From positions 124,001 through 188,000 of the forward strand of contig NZ_BAAAIV010000005.1 in NCBI RefSeq assembly GCF_039526245.1: a stretch of DNA of 64,000 nt, written 5' to 3'. Under the pieces are notes generated by a model. The model did no database searches. It was not told where the DNA came from and worked only from the letters and a program-made list of their open reading frames with translations. Positions within the stretch are counted from its first letter, which is position 1. Every line of letters begins with the position of its first letter. The position numbers and the translations under genes are program-made. This document shows positions 23,140 to 30,726 of this stretch, piece by piece. The stretch is from Arthrobacter_H rhombi (GTDB taxonomy: Bacteria > Actinomycetota > Actinomycetes > Actinomycetales > Micrococcaceae).

Positions 23140-24648
23140 ATGACTGAGCCATCCCCCTTTCCCACTGTGACCGACGAAACCCCTGTCCGCGTCCGCTTCT
23201 GCCCGTCTCCGACGGGTACGCCGCACGTTGGCCTCATCCGTACCGCGCTGTTCAACTGGGCGTATGCCCGGCACACCGGCGGAAAGATGGTCTTCCGCAT
23301 CGAGGACACCGACGCCAAACGCGATTCCGAAGAAAGCTATGAGCAGTTGCTTGACGCGCTCGACTGGCTGGGCATCACGTGGGACGAAGGCGTGGCCGTG
23401 GGCGGACCGCACGAGCCCTACCGCCAATCCGAGCGTGCCGATATCTACCAGGATGCGATCGCCAAGCTGCGGGGTGCTGGTCATCTGTACGAGTCGTTCT
23501 CCACGCCGGAGGAAGTCGAAGCGCGCCATCGGGCGGCTGGACAGGACCCCAAACTCGGGTACGACAATTTTGATCGCCATCTGACCGACGAGCAGGTTGC
23601 GACCTTCCGTGCCGAGGGACGTGAACCGGTGCTTCGGCTCCGCATGCCGGACGAGGACCTGACCTTCACGGACCTGGTCCGCGGTGAAATCACATTCAAG
23701 GCGGGAACCGTTCCGGACTTCGCTGTCGTCCGAGCCAACGGCAAACCCCTGTATACGCTGGTCAACCCCGTGGACGACGCATTGATGGGCATCACCCATG
23801 TCCTGAGAGGCGAGGATCTCCTCTCGTCCACACCCCGGCAAATCGCCCTCTACCGGGCCATGATCGACGTGGGCATCGCCCAGTACATGCCCCTCTTCGG
23901 GCATTTGCCCTATGTCATGGGTGCGGGCAACAAAAAGCTCTCCAAGCGTGACCCGGAATCCAGCCTGTTCCTGCACCGTGACCGCGGGTTCATCCCCGAG
24001 GGGCTGCTGAACTACCTGGCGTTGCTCGGGTGGAGCCTGTCCGCGGACGAGGACATCTTCAGCCGCGAGCAGCTGGTGGAGGCCTTTGACGTCCACGACG
24101 TGCTGGCCAACCCGGCGCGCTTCGACTTGAAGAAGGCAGAGGCCATCAACGGCACCCATGTGCGCCTGCTTGAGGCACAGGACTTCCGCGATCGACTGGT
24201 TCCCTACTTGAACCGTGCAGGGTTGACAGGCGCCACATTGACCGACGATGAGGCCCGCATTCTCGACGAGGCGGCGCCTCTGGTCCAGGAACGCATCACC
24301 TTGTTGGGTGAGGCTCCCGACATGATCGAGTTCCTCTTCCGTGGCGATGATGAAATCGTCATCCACCAGGATGCCTTGAAGGGCATGCCCGGTAACGCCG
24401 ACGAAGTGCTGGACACCGCTGTTGGCGCGTTGGTTGGACTGGACGCCTGGGATGCCGAGTCGATCCAGGGTGTGCTCCGCTCGGCACTGATCGAGGGAAT
24501 GGGCATCAAACCTCGCCTTGCCTTCGGTCCGTTGCGCACCGCAGTCTCGGGAAAGCGCGTATCACCGCCACTGTTCGAGTCCATGGTGATCCTGGGCAAG
24601 GAATCCTCGCTTGCCCGGCTGAAGGCCTTCAAGGAAACGCTGGTCTGA
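23140..24648 (+). CDS. gltX: glutamyl-tRNA synthetase
   Basis: The 502-residue class I synthetase charges tRNA-Glu. It probably also mischarges tRNA-Gln, since actinobacteria generally lack GlnRS and use GatCAB; no gatCAB is in the window. The HIGH-type motif is in RFCPSPTGTPHVGLIRT, the KMSKS-type motif in NKKLSKRDPESS, and the catalytic-domain stretch RIEDTDAKRDSEESYEQ is present. ATG 23140 has GGAG 5 nt upstream; the in-frame ATG 23128 is less well placed. Two tRNA-Glu genes and one tRNA-Gln gene follow within 500 bp, so enzyme and substrate genes are adjacent. Confidence 0.97.
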   Translation: MTEPSPFPTVTDETPVRVRFCPSPTGTPHVGLIRTALFNWAYARHTGGKMVFRIEDTDAKRDSEESYEQLLDALDWLGITWDEGVAVGGPHEPYRQSERADIYQDAIAKLRGAGHLYESFSTPEEVEARHRAAGQDPKLGYDNFDRHLTDEQVATFRAEGREPVLRLRMPDEDLTFTDLVRGEITFKAGTVPDFAVVRANGKPLYTLVNPVDDALMGITHVLRGEDLLSSTPRQIALYRAMIDVGIAQYMPLFGHLPYVMGAGNKKLSKRDPESSLFLHRDRGFIPEGLLNYLALLGWSLSADEDIFSREQLVEAFDVHDVLANPARFDLKKAEAINGTHVRLLEAQDFRDRLVPYLNRAGLTGATLTDDEARILDEAAPLVQERITLLGEAPDMIEFLFRGDDEIVIHQDALKGMPGNADEVLDTAVGALVGLDAWDAESIQGVLRSALIEGMGIKPRLAFGPLRTAVSGKRVSPPLFESMVILGKESSLARLKAFKETLV

Positions 24649-24678
24649 CGTCCGCCGCGGCGGTGGCCGTAGACGATT

Positions 24679-24707
24679 TTGGTTTTGCCGGGACCCTCGG
24701 GTAAAGT
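24679..24707 (+). promoter_or_regulatory. tRNA cluster promoter
   Basis: TTGGTT (24679-24684) and TAAAGT (24702-24707) are spaced by 17 bp, 64 bp before the tRNA-Gln gene. Confidence 0.55.
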
Positions 24708-24771
24708 AATTACTCGTGCTGAGGCACCGGGAACAGCCCGAAAGGGCAGGGAACGGGTCCCGGCAAACCAT

Positions 24772-24843
24772 TGGGATATGGTGTAATTGGCAACACATCG
24801 GTTTCTGGTACCGACATTCTAGGTTCGAGTCCTGGTATCCCAG
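24772..24843 (+). tRNA. tRNA-Gln (anticodon CTG)
   Basis: The 72-nt cloverleaf has a perfect acceptor stem (TGGGATA 24772-24778 with TATCCCA 24836-24842), discriminator G, an anticodon loop reading TTCTGGT with CTG (codon CAG), and the T-loop TTCGAGT. CCA is not encoded. Confidence 0.95.
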
Positions 24844-24907
24844 CGCTACAGCCGGAGCAGATACTGCGCCGGCTGGCATTGTCCGGGGAGTATGCCGGGC
24901 AAGCTAT

Positions 24908-24980
24908 GGCCCCATCGTATAGCGGCCTAGTACGCTGCCCTCTCACGGCGGTAACGCGGGTTCGAATCCCGCTGGGGTCA
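24908..24980 (+). tRNA. tRNA-Glu (anticodon CTC), copy 1
   Basis: The 73-nt gene has acceptor arms GGCCCCA (24908-24914) and TGGGGTC (24973-24979) with one G-U pair. The anticodon loop contains CTC (codon GAG) and the T-loop is TTCGAAT. CCA is not encoded. It is identical to copy 2. Confidence 0.95.
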
Positions 24981-25029
24981 CGTTCGCAAGAACAGGGAAG
25001 CATCGCCCCGTAGTGGATGCAAGCTATGC

Positions 25030-25102
25030 GGCCCCATCGTATAGCGGCCTAGTACGCTGCCCTCTCACGGCGGTAACGCGGGTTCGAATCCCGCTGGGGT
25101 CA
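25030..25102 (+). tRNA. tRNA-Glu (anticodon CTC), copy 2
   Basis: All 73 nt match copy 1. The 10 nt GCAAGCTATG just upstream are also shared, pointing to a recent tandem duplication. A strong terminator follows 8 nt downstream. Confidence 0.95.
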
Positions 25103-25109
25103 CGTGAGT

Positions 25110-25153
25110 GAAATCGCAGCACGCCTTCTCGGTGTGCTGCGATTTCTGTTTTT
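25110..25153 (+). terminator. intrinsic terminator of the tRNA cluster
   Basis: A 13-bp perfect stem (25110-25122 with 25134-25146), an 11-nt loop and then TGTTTTT form a classical intrinsic terminator. Confidence 0.9.
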
Positions 25154-25220
25154 CGACACCGGGTTATGTCATCGCCCCGTGTCATTGCAGCGCCTGCCAG
25201 ACTGATCTTCACCGGTTTGG

Positions 25221-25226
25221 CATGAT
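25221..25226 (+). promoter_or_regulatory. -10 box CATGAT for the GTPase pair
   Basis: CATGAT ends 6 nt before the GTG at 25233, matching the leaderless pattern seen elsewhere in the window. Confidence 0.4.
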
Positions 25227-25232
25227 GTACCT

Positions 25233-27026
25233 GTGAATACCGACGAGAGTGCTGGCCACGCTGCTGAAGCAGCTGTGGGTCTTTTGCAGGATTGCCTGGA
25301 CGTTCTGCATGACGTCCGCCTTCCGTTGGAGCTTCCGGGCGCGGTCGAAGTACGGCAGGCGTTGTCTTCCGCGGTGGTGCAACTCGACGATTACATCCTG
25401 CCCCGGTATCGGAGCCTCGAGGCTCCGCTGTTGGCTGTCGTCGGCGGGTCCACGGGGGCCGGGAAGTCGACGTTGGTGAATGCGTTGGTCGGCCACCCCG
25501 TCACGCGCTCCGGTGCCATCCGGCCCACCACACGCCAACCAATTCTTCTGCACCATCCTCACGATAGGGGCTGGTTCGAGGGCGACCGCATCCTACCGGG
25601 CCTGCCGCGGATTACCGGCTCCGTGGTACCCGGTGGTGCACTGCCTGGAGCCGACGACGGCGCGATCTCGGATCCGGGCGGCCAGGAACGGATCGGCGGA
25701 CAATCTCTGGTGTTGGTGGGCCAGGGGTCGGTGCCACAGGGCATCGCCTTGCTAGATGCGCCCGACATCGATTCGGTATCCGACGCCAACCGGCAGTTGG
25801 CCGGGCAATTGCTCGCCGCGGCCGATTTGTGGCTTTTCGTCACCACCGCCAACCGTTACGCAGATGCCGTTCCGTGGCGGGTGTTGGCCGAGGCTGCCTC
25901 CCGGGAGATCACGTTGGCCATCATCCTGGACCGCGTCCCGTCGGGGGTCGGGGACGAAGTCGCTGCGGATCTCCGCTCCATGTTGGATCGGCAGGGCCTG
26001 GCTGATGCAGTGCTCTTCACCGTTCCCGAGTCAGATCTCGACGCCGTGGACATGCTGTCCACGGACGCCGTGGAGCCGATTCGCGCCTGGCTGACGGCCA
26101 TCGCTGCAGACAGCAGCGGCCGGGCCGCCATTGCCCGGAAGACCCTGACCGGTGCTGTAGCGCAACTGGGGCAGCAGATGTCGGAGATTGCCAGCGCCGA
26201 ACGTGAACAACGCGACGTTGGAAGGGAACTGAGCAGACGGGTCGCCGAGGCCTACGACGCGGCCTCCCAGCGCATCGGGGTAGCGACCACGGAAGGCACG
26301 CTGCTCCGGGGTGAAGTGTTGGCCCGGTGGCAGGATTTCGTGGGGACCGGAGAATTCTTCAGGTCACTGGAAACAGGGATCGGAAAACTCCGGGACCGTA
26401 TCGGTGCCTTCTTCACCGGTCGTCCGCAACCCGTAGAGAACGTGGAACAAGCCATCGAAACCGGCCTCCATGCGGTCGTCGTCGACGAAGCCGCCAAGGC
26501 AGCAGAACAAGCAGAGGCCTTCTGGCGATCGGATCCTGCAGGGCGCACTTTGGTTGCCCATGCGGACCTGGGAACTACGTCTCCGCATTTCGATACCCGA
26601 GTTGCGGCAGAGATCCGCGATTGGCAGGGCGAGGTCCTGGGCCTCATCCGTGCCGAGGGCGCGGGTAAACGATTCACCGCCAGGATGGTGTCCTTCGGTG
26701 TCAACGGCGTCGCCGTGGCCCTGATGGTTGTTGTCTTCGCCTCCACGGCTGGACTGACCGGGCTGGAAGTCGGCATTGCCGGCGGAACCGCGGTGGTAGG
26801 CCAGAAGCTCCTGGAATCCATCTTCGGTGAAGACGCCGTCCGCCGCCTTGCCAAGGAAGCCAGGGCCGGGCTCAACAAGCGCGTGGCAACTCTGTTGGCA
26901 GGGGAGGCCGAGCGCTTTCTGGCCACCTTGGAAGACGTCCCCTCGTCAGACGACATTGACGAGGTCGAATCAGTGGCCGGACGGCTGTCCCAGCTGGCAC
27001 GGCGGAGCCGGGAGGCGACGGCATGA
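25233..27026 (+). CDS. dynamin-like membrane GTPase, first of a pair
   Basis: The 597-residue protein has a P-loop GTPase domain. Walker A GGSTGAGKS lies at residues 71-79, a switch-like T in IRPTTRQP, and the G3-like LLDAPDIDS where DxxG would be. The G4 position reads ILDRVPSG instead of a clear NKxD, so guanine specificity is not certain. A long helical region follows, then a hydrophobic hairpin (about residues 490-530, VNGVAVALMVVVFAST...VGIAGGTAVVG), likely a membrane-insertion paddle. The next gene overlaps by 4 bp (ATGA) and encodes a related GTPase. This resembles the tandem DynA/DynB dynamin-like pair of Streptomyces, which acts in division; equivalence is inference. Confidence 0.75.
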   Translation: MNTDESAGHAAEAAVGLLQDCLDVLHDVRLPLELPGAVEVRQALSSAVVQLDDYILPRYRSLEAPLLAVVGGSTGAGKSTLVNALVGHPVTRSGAIRPTTRQPILLHHPHDRGWFEGDRILPGLPRITGSVVPGGALPGADDGAISDPGGQERIGGQSLVLVGQGSVPQGIALLDAPDIDSVSDANRQLAGQLLAAADLWLFVTTANRYADAVPWRVLAEAASREITLAIILDRVPSGVGDEVAADLRSMLDRQGLADAVLFTVPESDLDAVDMLSTDAVEPIRAWLTAIAADSSGRAAIARKTLTGAVAQLGQQMSEIASAEREQRDVGRELSRRVAEAYDAASQRIGVATTEGTLLRGEVLARWQDFVGTGEFFRSLETGIGKLRDRIGAFFTGRPQPVENVEQAIETGLHAVVVDEAAKAAEQAEAFWRSDPAGRTLVAHADLGTTSPHFDTRVAAEIRDWQGEVLGLIRAEGAGKRFTARMVSFGVNGVAVALMVVVFASTAGLTGLEVGIAGGTAVVGQKLLESIFGEDAVRRLAKEARAGLNKRVATLLAGEAERFLATLEDVPSSDDIDEVESVAGRLSQLARRSREATA

Positions 27027-28690
27027 CCCGGTCGAACAAGGCCGCGGATTCCATCTCATTGGCCGAACGCATCGAAGCGCTCCGGGAAGCGACCGATCTT
27101 GGCCAGGACCGTGTATCCAATAACGCCGTCGTGCAGGCAGAGCATGTTCTGGAACAGGTGGGCACCCGCAGGTCGTTGTCCGCGGAACACACCGTCGTCG
27201 GGTTCTTCGGTGCAACGGGCAGCGGTAAGTCCTCGCTGTTCAACGCAGTCACCGGCCGGGAGCTTGCCCGCGCGGCTCCCACCCGTCCGACGACCAGCCA
27301 TACGTTGGCCGGGGTCTGGCAAGCCGAGGGAAGTGGCGACCTCCTGGACTGGCTGCAAGTCACGGAACGCCACCAGCTGGATACGCCGTTCCAGTCGGCC
27401 ACGACCGGAGTCTGGCGGCGACGGAGCGAGGAAGCCAGCGGACTGATCCTCCTTGACCTGCCGGACTTCGACTCGACAGCCACGGCGAACCGTGAAACCG
27501 CAGAACGGTTGGCAGGACAGGTCGACGTATTGGTCTGGGTCCTCGACCCGCAAAAATATGCCGACGCCGCGGTCCATCATGACTTCATCCGGCCGCTCGC
27601 GGCGTACGCCGGCATTACCCTGGTCGTCCTCAACCAGATCGACCGCCTGCGCGCAGATACTCGCGCTCCCGTCTTGGAATCGCTGCGGGGAATCCTCGCA
27701 GCCGATGGGCTACGACGTCCTCGTCTTCACGCGGTTTCAGCAACGACCGGTGAGGGCATCGATGATTTGCGCGAAGCCATCGCCGGCTTCGCGGTGGCAA
27801 GGGCCGCTGCTACCGATCGAGCACTGCAAGACGTCTCCGCGGCGGCGCGCGGGTTGTCTGACGACGCTGGTGGCCAGGACGACTCGCCAGCGCTGGGACA
27901 CGGCCTGTCAGAGCCCCGAGCCACCGATGTAACGCGCCTGGCCGGCGAGCTGGCACAAGCCTCGGGCGTGGAAACCGTCGTGAATGCAACCCGGAAGTCC
28001 TACAGATTGCATGCGACGGCCAGGACCGGGTGGCCCGTCACGCGCTGGATTGGACGACTGCGACCAGACCCGTTGCGGCGCTTGAACCTGAGGCGTCGCG
28101 ACATCAATCCGGAAATGAACCGGACATCGCTTCCCGTGCCCGGCGCCGCCCAACGTGCCCAGGCCGATTCGGCAGTACGTGCCTTCGCGGACGGCATCAG
28201 TGTCGGAGCACCCGATACCTGGCGGGGATCGATCAGACGAGCGGCCCGTTCCAGCTCGCGGGAGCTGCCCGACGCACTGGACCAGGCCATTGCATCCACT
28301 GACATTTCGGCTGGCCGTGGTTCCTGGTGGTGGCCCGTCATCGGCATCGTCCAGTGGCTGGCCTTGGCTGTTGCCGTAGGTGGAGCCGGGTGGCTGGGAG
28401 CATTGGCGTTGATGGGTTACCTTCAACTCGACGTTCCGGCAGCTCCCCGAGTCGAAGGTTTTCCGGTCCCGACGATCATGCTCATCGGAGGGCTGCTTTT
28501 GGGTGTTCTGCTGGGCCTGACGGCCGGCTTCCTCGCCCGCGCCGCTGCCGCCGGGCGGGCACGTACAGCACGGAAGAAGCTCAGGACTTCGATTGCGTCA
28601 GTGGCGGAGCGTTCCGTGGTCGCCCCCGTCCGTGATGAGGTCCGGCGTTTCAATGAGTTCACATCTGCAGTCGCGAGGGCACGTGGATAG
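27023..28690 (+). CDS. dynamin-like / YfjP-type membrane GTPase, second of a pair
   Basis: The 555-residue partner of the preceding gene has all G motifs in clearer form. G1 is GATGSGKSS (from residue 63), G2 threonine is in RPTTSHT, G3 is DLPDFDS, G4 is NQID and G5 is SATTGEG. The middle is helical and Arg-rich, and two hydrophobic segments near residues 440-470 and 485-515 anchor it in the membrane. Translation is coupled to the first GTPase by an ATGA overlap. A hetero-oligomeric membrane-remodelling complex is the natural hypothesis. Confidence 0.78.
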   Translation: MTRSNKAADSISLAERIEALREATDLGQDRVSNNAVVQAEHVLEQVGTRRSLSAEHTVVGFFGATGSGKSSLFNAVTGRELARAAPTRPTTSHTLAGVWQAEGSGDLLDWLQVTERHQLDTPFQSATTGVWRRRSEEASGLILLDLPDFDSTATANRETAERLAGQVDVLVWVLDPQKYADAAVHHDFIRPLAAYAGITLVVLNQIDRLRADTRAPVLESLRGILAADGLRRPRLHAVSATTGEGIDDLREAIAGFAVARAAATDRALQDVSAAARGLSDDAGGQDDSPALGHGLSEPRATDVTRLAGELAQASGVETVVNATRKSYRLHATARTGWPVTRWIGRLRPDPLRRLNLRRRDINPEMNRTSLPVPGAAQRAQADSAVRAFADGISVGAPDTWRGSIRRAARSSSRELPDALDQAIASTDISAGRGSWWWPVIGIVQWLALAVAVGGAGWLGALALMGYLQLDVPAAPRVEGFPVPTIMLIGGLLLGVLLGLTAGFLARAAAAGRARTARKKLRTSIASVAERSVVAPVRDEVRRFNEFTSAVARARG

Positions 28691-29699
28691 GCCGCAGACG
28701 TCACCGGGCATCACCGTCGCGGGAATCGGGGAGTCAGGACTGCTGGAACGGATCCTCCCTCGATTGCAAGGCGCGCCACCGTTGCTGGGGCCAGGTGATG
28801 ATGCAGCGGTCATTGCAGCGCCCGGAGGCCGCTTCGTCTTTACCATCGACACCATGGTCCAAAATCAGGATTTCCGCTTGAACTGGCCCAGCGGCCATGG
28901 TTCGACAGGCTTCGATGTGGGTTGGAAATCTGCGGCGCAGAACCTTTCTGATGTCAACGCCATGGGCGCCATCGCCACCTCCGCTGTCATCAGCCTCACG
29001 ATTCCCTCCACGACCGAGGTCCGATGGGTTGAGGATTTTGCCGACGGATTCAGCGCGGCAGTCCGCGAATTGGGCGCCGGCGAGTGCGTCATTGCCGGCG
29101 GCGACTTGAGCCGGGGTGGTGAGCTCTCCGTGACAACTGCAGTGACGGGGCGGATCGTCACGACAGATCCAGTGCTGCGCAGTGGTGCACAAGTAGGTGA
29201 CGTGGTGGCCGTCGGCGGAATGCTGGGTGCAGCAGCGGCGGGATTCGAGCTCTTGGAGTCCAGCGAACCGGAGGGCCCCGAGCCAAATGACTCGCATCTC
29301 TTCATCGCCGGGCAGATGCGCCCTCGACCCGATTTGTCCGCCGGCCCGGAGGCAGCGAGGCACGGCGCTACGGCGATGATGGATATTTCTGATGGACTCC
29401 TTCGCGATCTTCCCCGCCTGGCCCACGCCAGTGGCGTGGCCATCGATGTGGTCCGGAATCAGCTGGTCGATGCGGCAGCAGGGGGCGTCATGGACTGGGC
29501 GCGCCGTGCGGGCCGTAATCCTGAGGAATTCGTCCTCCAAGCCGGGGAGGACTTTGCGCTGCTGGCGACTTTCCCGCCCTCGACATCGATACCCGGCGTC
29601 TTCACCCCGATTGGGCGTGTAGTGCAGCGGACGTCGGGTGGATTCCTGTTTCTCGATGGAGCACGGGTGGACGCCACTGGATGGGATCACTTCGAATAG
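28683..29699 (+). CDS. thiL: thiamine-monophosphate kinase
   Basis: The enzyme phosphorylates thiamine monophosphate to the active cofactor TPP. The 338-residue protein has the PurM/ThiL fold: GESGLLERILPRL, LGPGDDAAVI (metal-binding Asp pair), TIDTMVQNQDFR, SDVNAMGA, VIAGGDLSRG and MMDISDGLLRDLPRLA. The GTG start at 28683 overlaps the previous stop by 8 bp and has GAGGG 3 nt upstream; ATG 28653 is an alternative. In many actinobacteria thiL sits near ddl and DUF3515; here it follows the GTPase pair, about 9 kb away. Confidence 0.93.
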   Translation: MDRPQTSPGITVAGIGESGLLERILPRLQGAPPLLGPGDDAAVIAAPGGRFVFTIDTMVQNQDFRLNWPSGHGSTGFDVGWKSAAQNLSDVNAMGAIATSAVISLTIPSTTEVRWVEDFADGFSAAVRELGAGECVIAGGDLSRGGELSVTTAVTGRIVTTDPVLRSGAQVGDVVAVGGMLGAAAAGFELLESSEPEGPEPNDSHLFIAGQMRPRPDLSAGPEAARHGATAMMDISDGLLRDLPRLAHASGVAIDVVRNQLVDAAAGGVMDWARRAGRNPEEFVLQAGEDFALLATFPPSTSIPGVFTPIGRVVQRTSGGFLFLDGARVDATGWDHFE

Positions 29700-29897
29700 C
29701 CACGCGTTGGTGCGCAGACGCCTGGCGACCCGGGCCTTCTGCTCTATGAGCGCAAGCGGCGGGCATCTCGAGAGGAAGGCCCAACGACGATCTCCAGCAG
29801 TACGTCGCCGCCCCCCCCGGCAGAAGTTTCAGCATGGAGGACGCAGTGCATACCAAGAGGGTGCTGACCGCGCTGATCACCGTGGCACCGGAACGGG
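29700..29897. other. intergenic gap between convergent thiL and IclR genes
   Basis: No convincing gene is seen. It holds a run of eight C (about 29811-29818) and an 8-bp inverted repeat with a 35-nt loop (29732-29739 with 29775-29782), too loose to call a terminator. Confidence 0.5.
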
Positions 29898-30617
29898 CTA
29901 GGCGGTGGGTTTCTTCAGCGCCTCACTGAGTTGCGCTGCAATCGCGCAGACAATCCCTGAGTGTGCCTTGCCCGGTTGACGAGTCAGCCGCTCGATGGGA
30001 CCGGAGATCGACACGGCCGCGATCACCCGGCCGGACGGCCCGCGAACCGGTGCCGAAACCGAGGCGACGCCTTGCTCGCGTTCCCCGAGTGACTGCGCCC
30101 AACCGCGACGGCGAACACCGGCCAGGATCGTGGGGGAGAAACGTGCATGGTTCAGACCGTGGAGCAAGCGCTCGTGGTCCTCCCACGCCAGGAGCACCTG
30201 TGCGGCGGAGCCGGCCTTCATGGACAGCTGTGTTCCCACCGGAATGGTGTCGCGCAGGCCCACCGGTCGTTCGGCCGAGGCCACGCAGACGCGGTGATCG
30301 CCCTGGCGCCGGAATACCTGTGAACTTTCCCCTGTCGCGTCGCGCAGCTGGATCAGGAGCGGTCCGGCCGCGGCGATGAGTCGATCCTCGCCGGCAGCGG
30401 AGGCCAGCTCCACGAGGCGGCTGCCCAACATGAACCGTCCGTGGATGTCCTTGGCCGCTAACCGGTGATGAACCAGGGCCTGGGCGAGCCGGTGCACCGT
30501 GGGACGTGACAAGCCGGTCGCCGCCACCAGTTGGGCGAGGCTGATGGGGCCCGCTTCGAGCGAGTCGAGCACGAGCGCTGCCTTGTCGATGACTCCGACT
30601 CCGCTGGGTGTGTCCAT
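29898..30617 (-). CDS. IclR-family regulator, LtbR/NdgR-like
   Basis: The 239-residue repressor has an N-terminal winged helix (SLAQLVAATGLSRPTVHRLAQAL, residues about 25-50) and a C-terminal effector domain. It lies divergent from leuC. This is the position of LtbR in Corynebacterium glutamicum, which represses leuB and leuCD, and of NdgR in Streptomyces, so control of leucine synthesis is well supported by context. A 15-bp inverted repeat at 30633-30647 lies in its own promoter between the -10 box and the -35 position, suggesting autoregulation. ATG 30617 follows TAGTAT by 6 nt. Confidence 0.9.
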   Translation of the reverse strand: MDTPSGVGVIDKAALVLDSLEAGPISLAQLVAATGLSRPTVHRLAQALVHHRLAAKDIHGRFMLGSRLVELASAAGEDRLIAAAGPLLIQLRDATGESSQVFRRQGDHRVCVASAERPVGLRDTIPVGTQLSMKAGSAAQVLLAWEDHERLLHGLNHARFSPTILAGVRRRGWAQSLGEREQGVASVSAPVRGPSGRVIAAVSISGPIERLTRQPGKAHSGIVCAIAAQLSEALKKPTA

Positions 30618-30623
30618 GATCTG

Positions 30624-30629
30624 ATACTA
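30624..30629 (-). promoter_or_regulatory. -10 box TAGTAT for the IclR gene
   Basis: On the - strand TAGTAT ends 6 nt before the ATG at 30617. The candidate operator at 30633-30647 covers the spacer of this promoter. Confidence 0.5.
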
Positions 30630-30632
30630 CCG

Positions 30633-30647
30633 TCTCAGCATTTGAGA
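30633..30647. promoter_or_regulatory. candidate LtbR-type operator between the IclR gene and leuC
   Basis: TCTCA-GCATT-TGAGA has perfect 5-bp arms. The same arms and spacing occur before leuB (18500-18514). Confidence 0.65.
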
Positions 30648-30726
30648 TGCACGCCGAAGTGCTGGCACGCCATGCAAGCGCGGTGGTTTCCTTGTATGGA
30701 GGCAAGATTTCAGGAGGAAAACCGAT

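Noticed and set aside
29732..29782. 8-bp inverted repeat GGGCCTTC/GAAGGCCC as a terminator for thiL
   Set aside because: The 35-nt loop and missing T-run make it too weak to call.
29811..29818. Run of eight C as a phase-variation tract
   Set aside because: It lies in a gap without a gene or promoter it could switch.
29638..29901. Small + strand frame after thiL
   Set aside because: It overlaps the end of thiL in another frame, has no ribosome site and a random composition.
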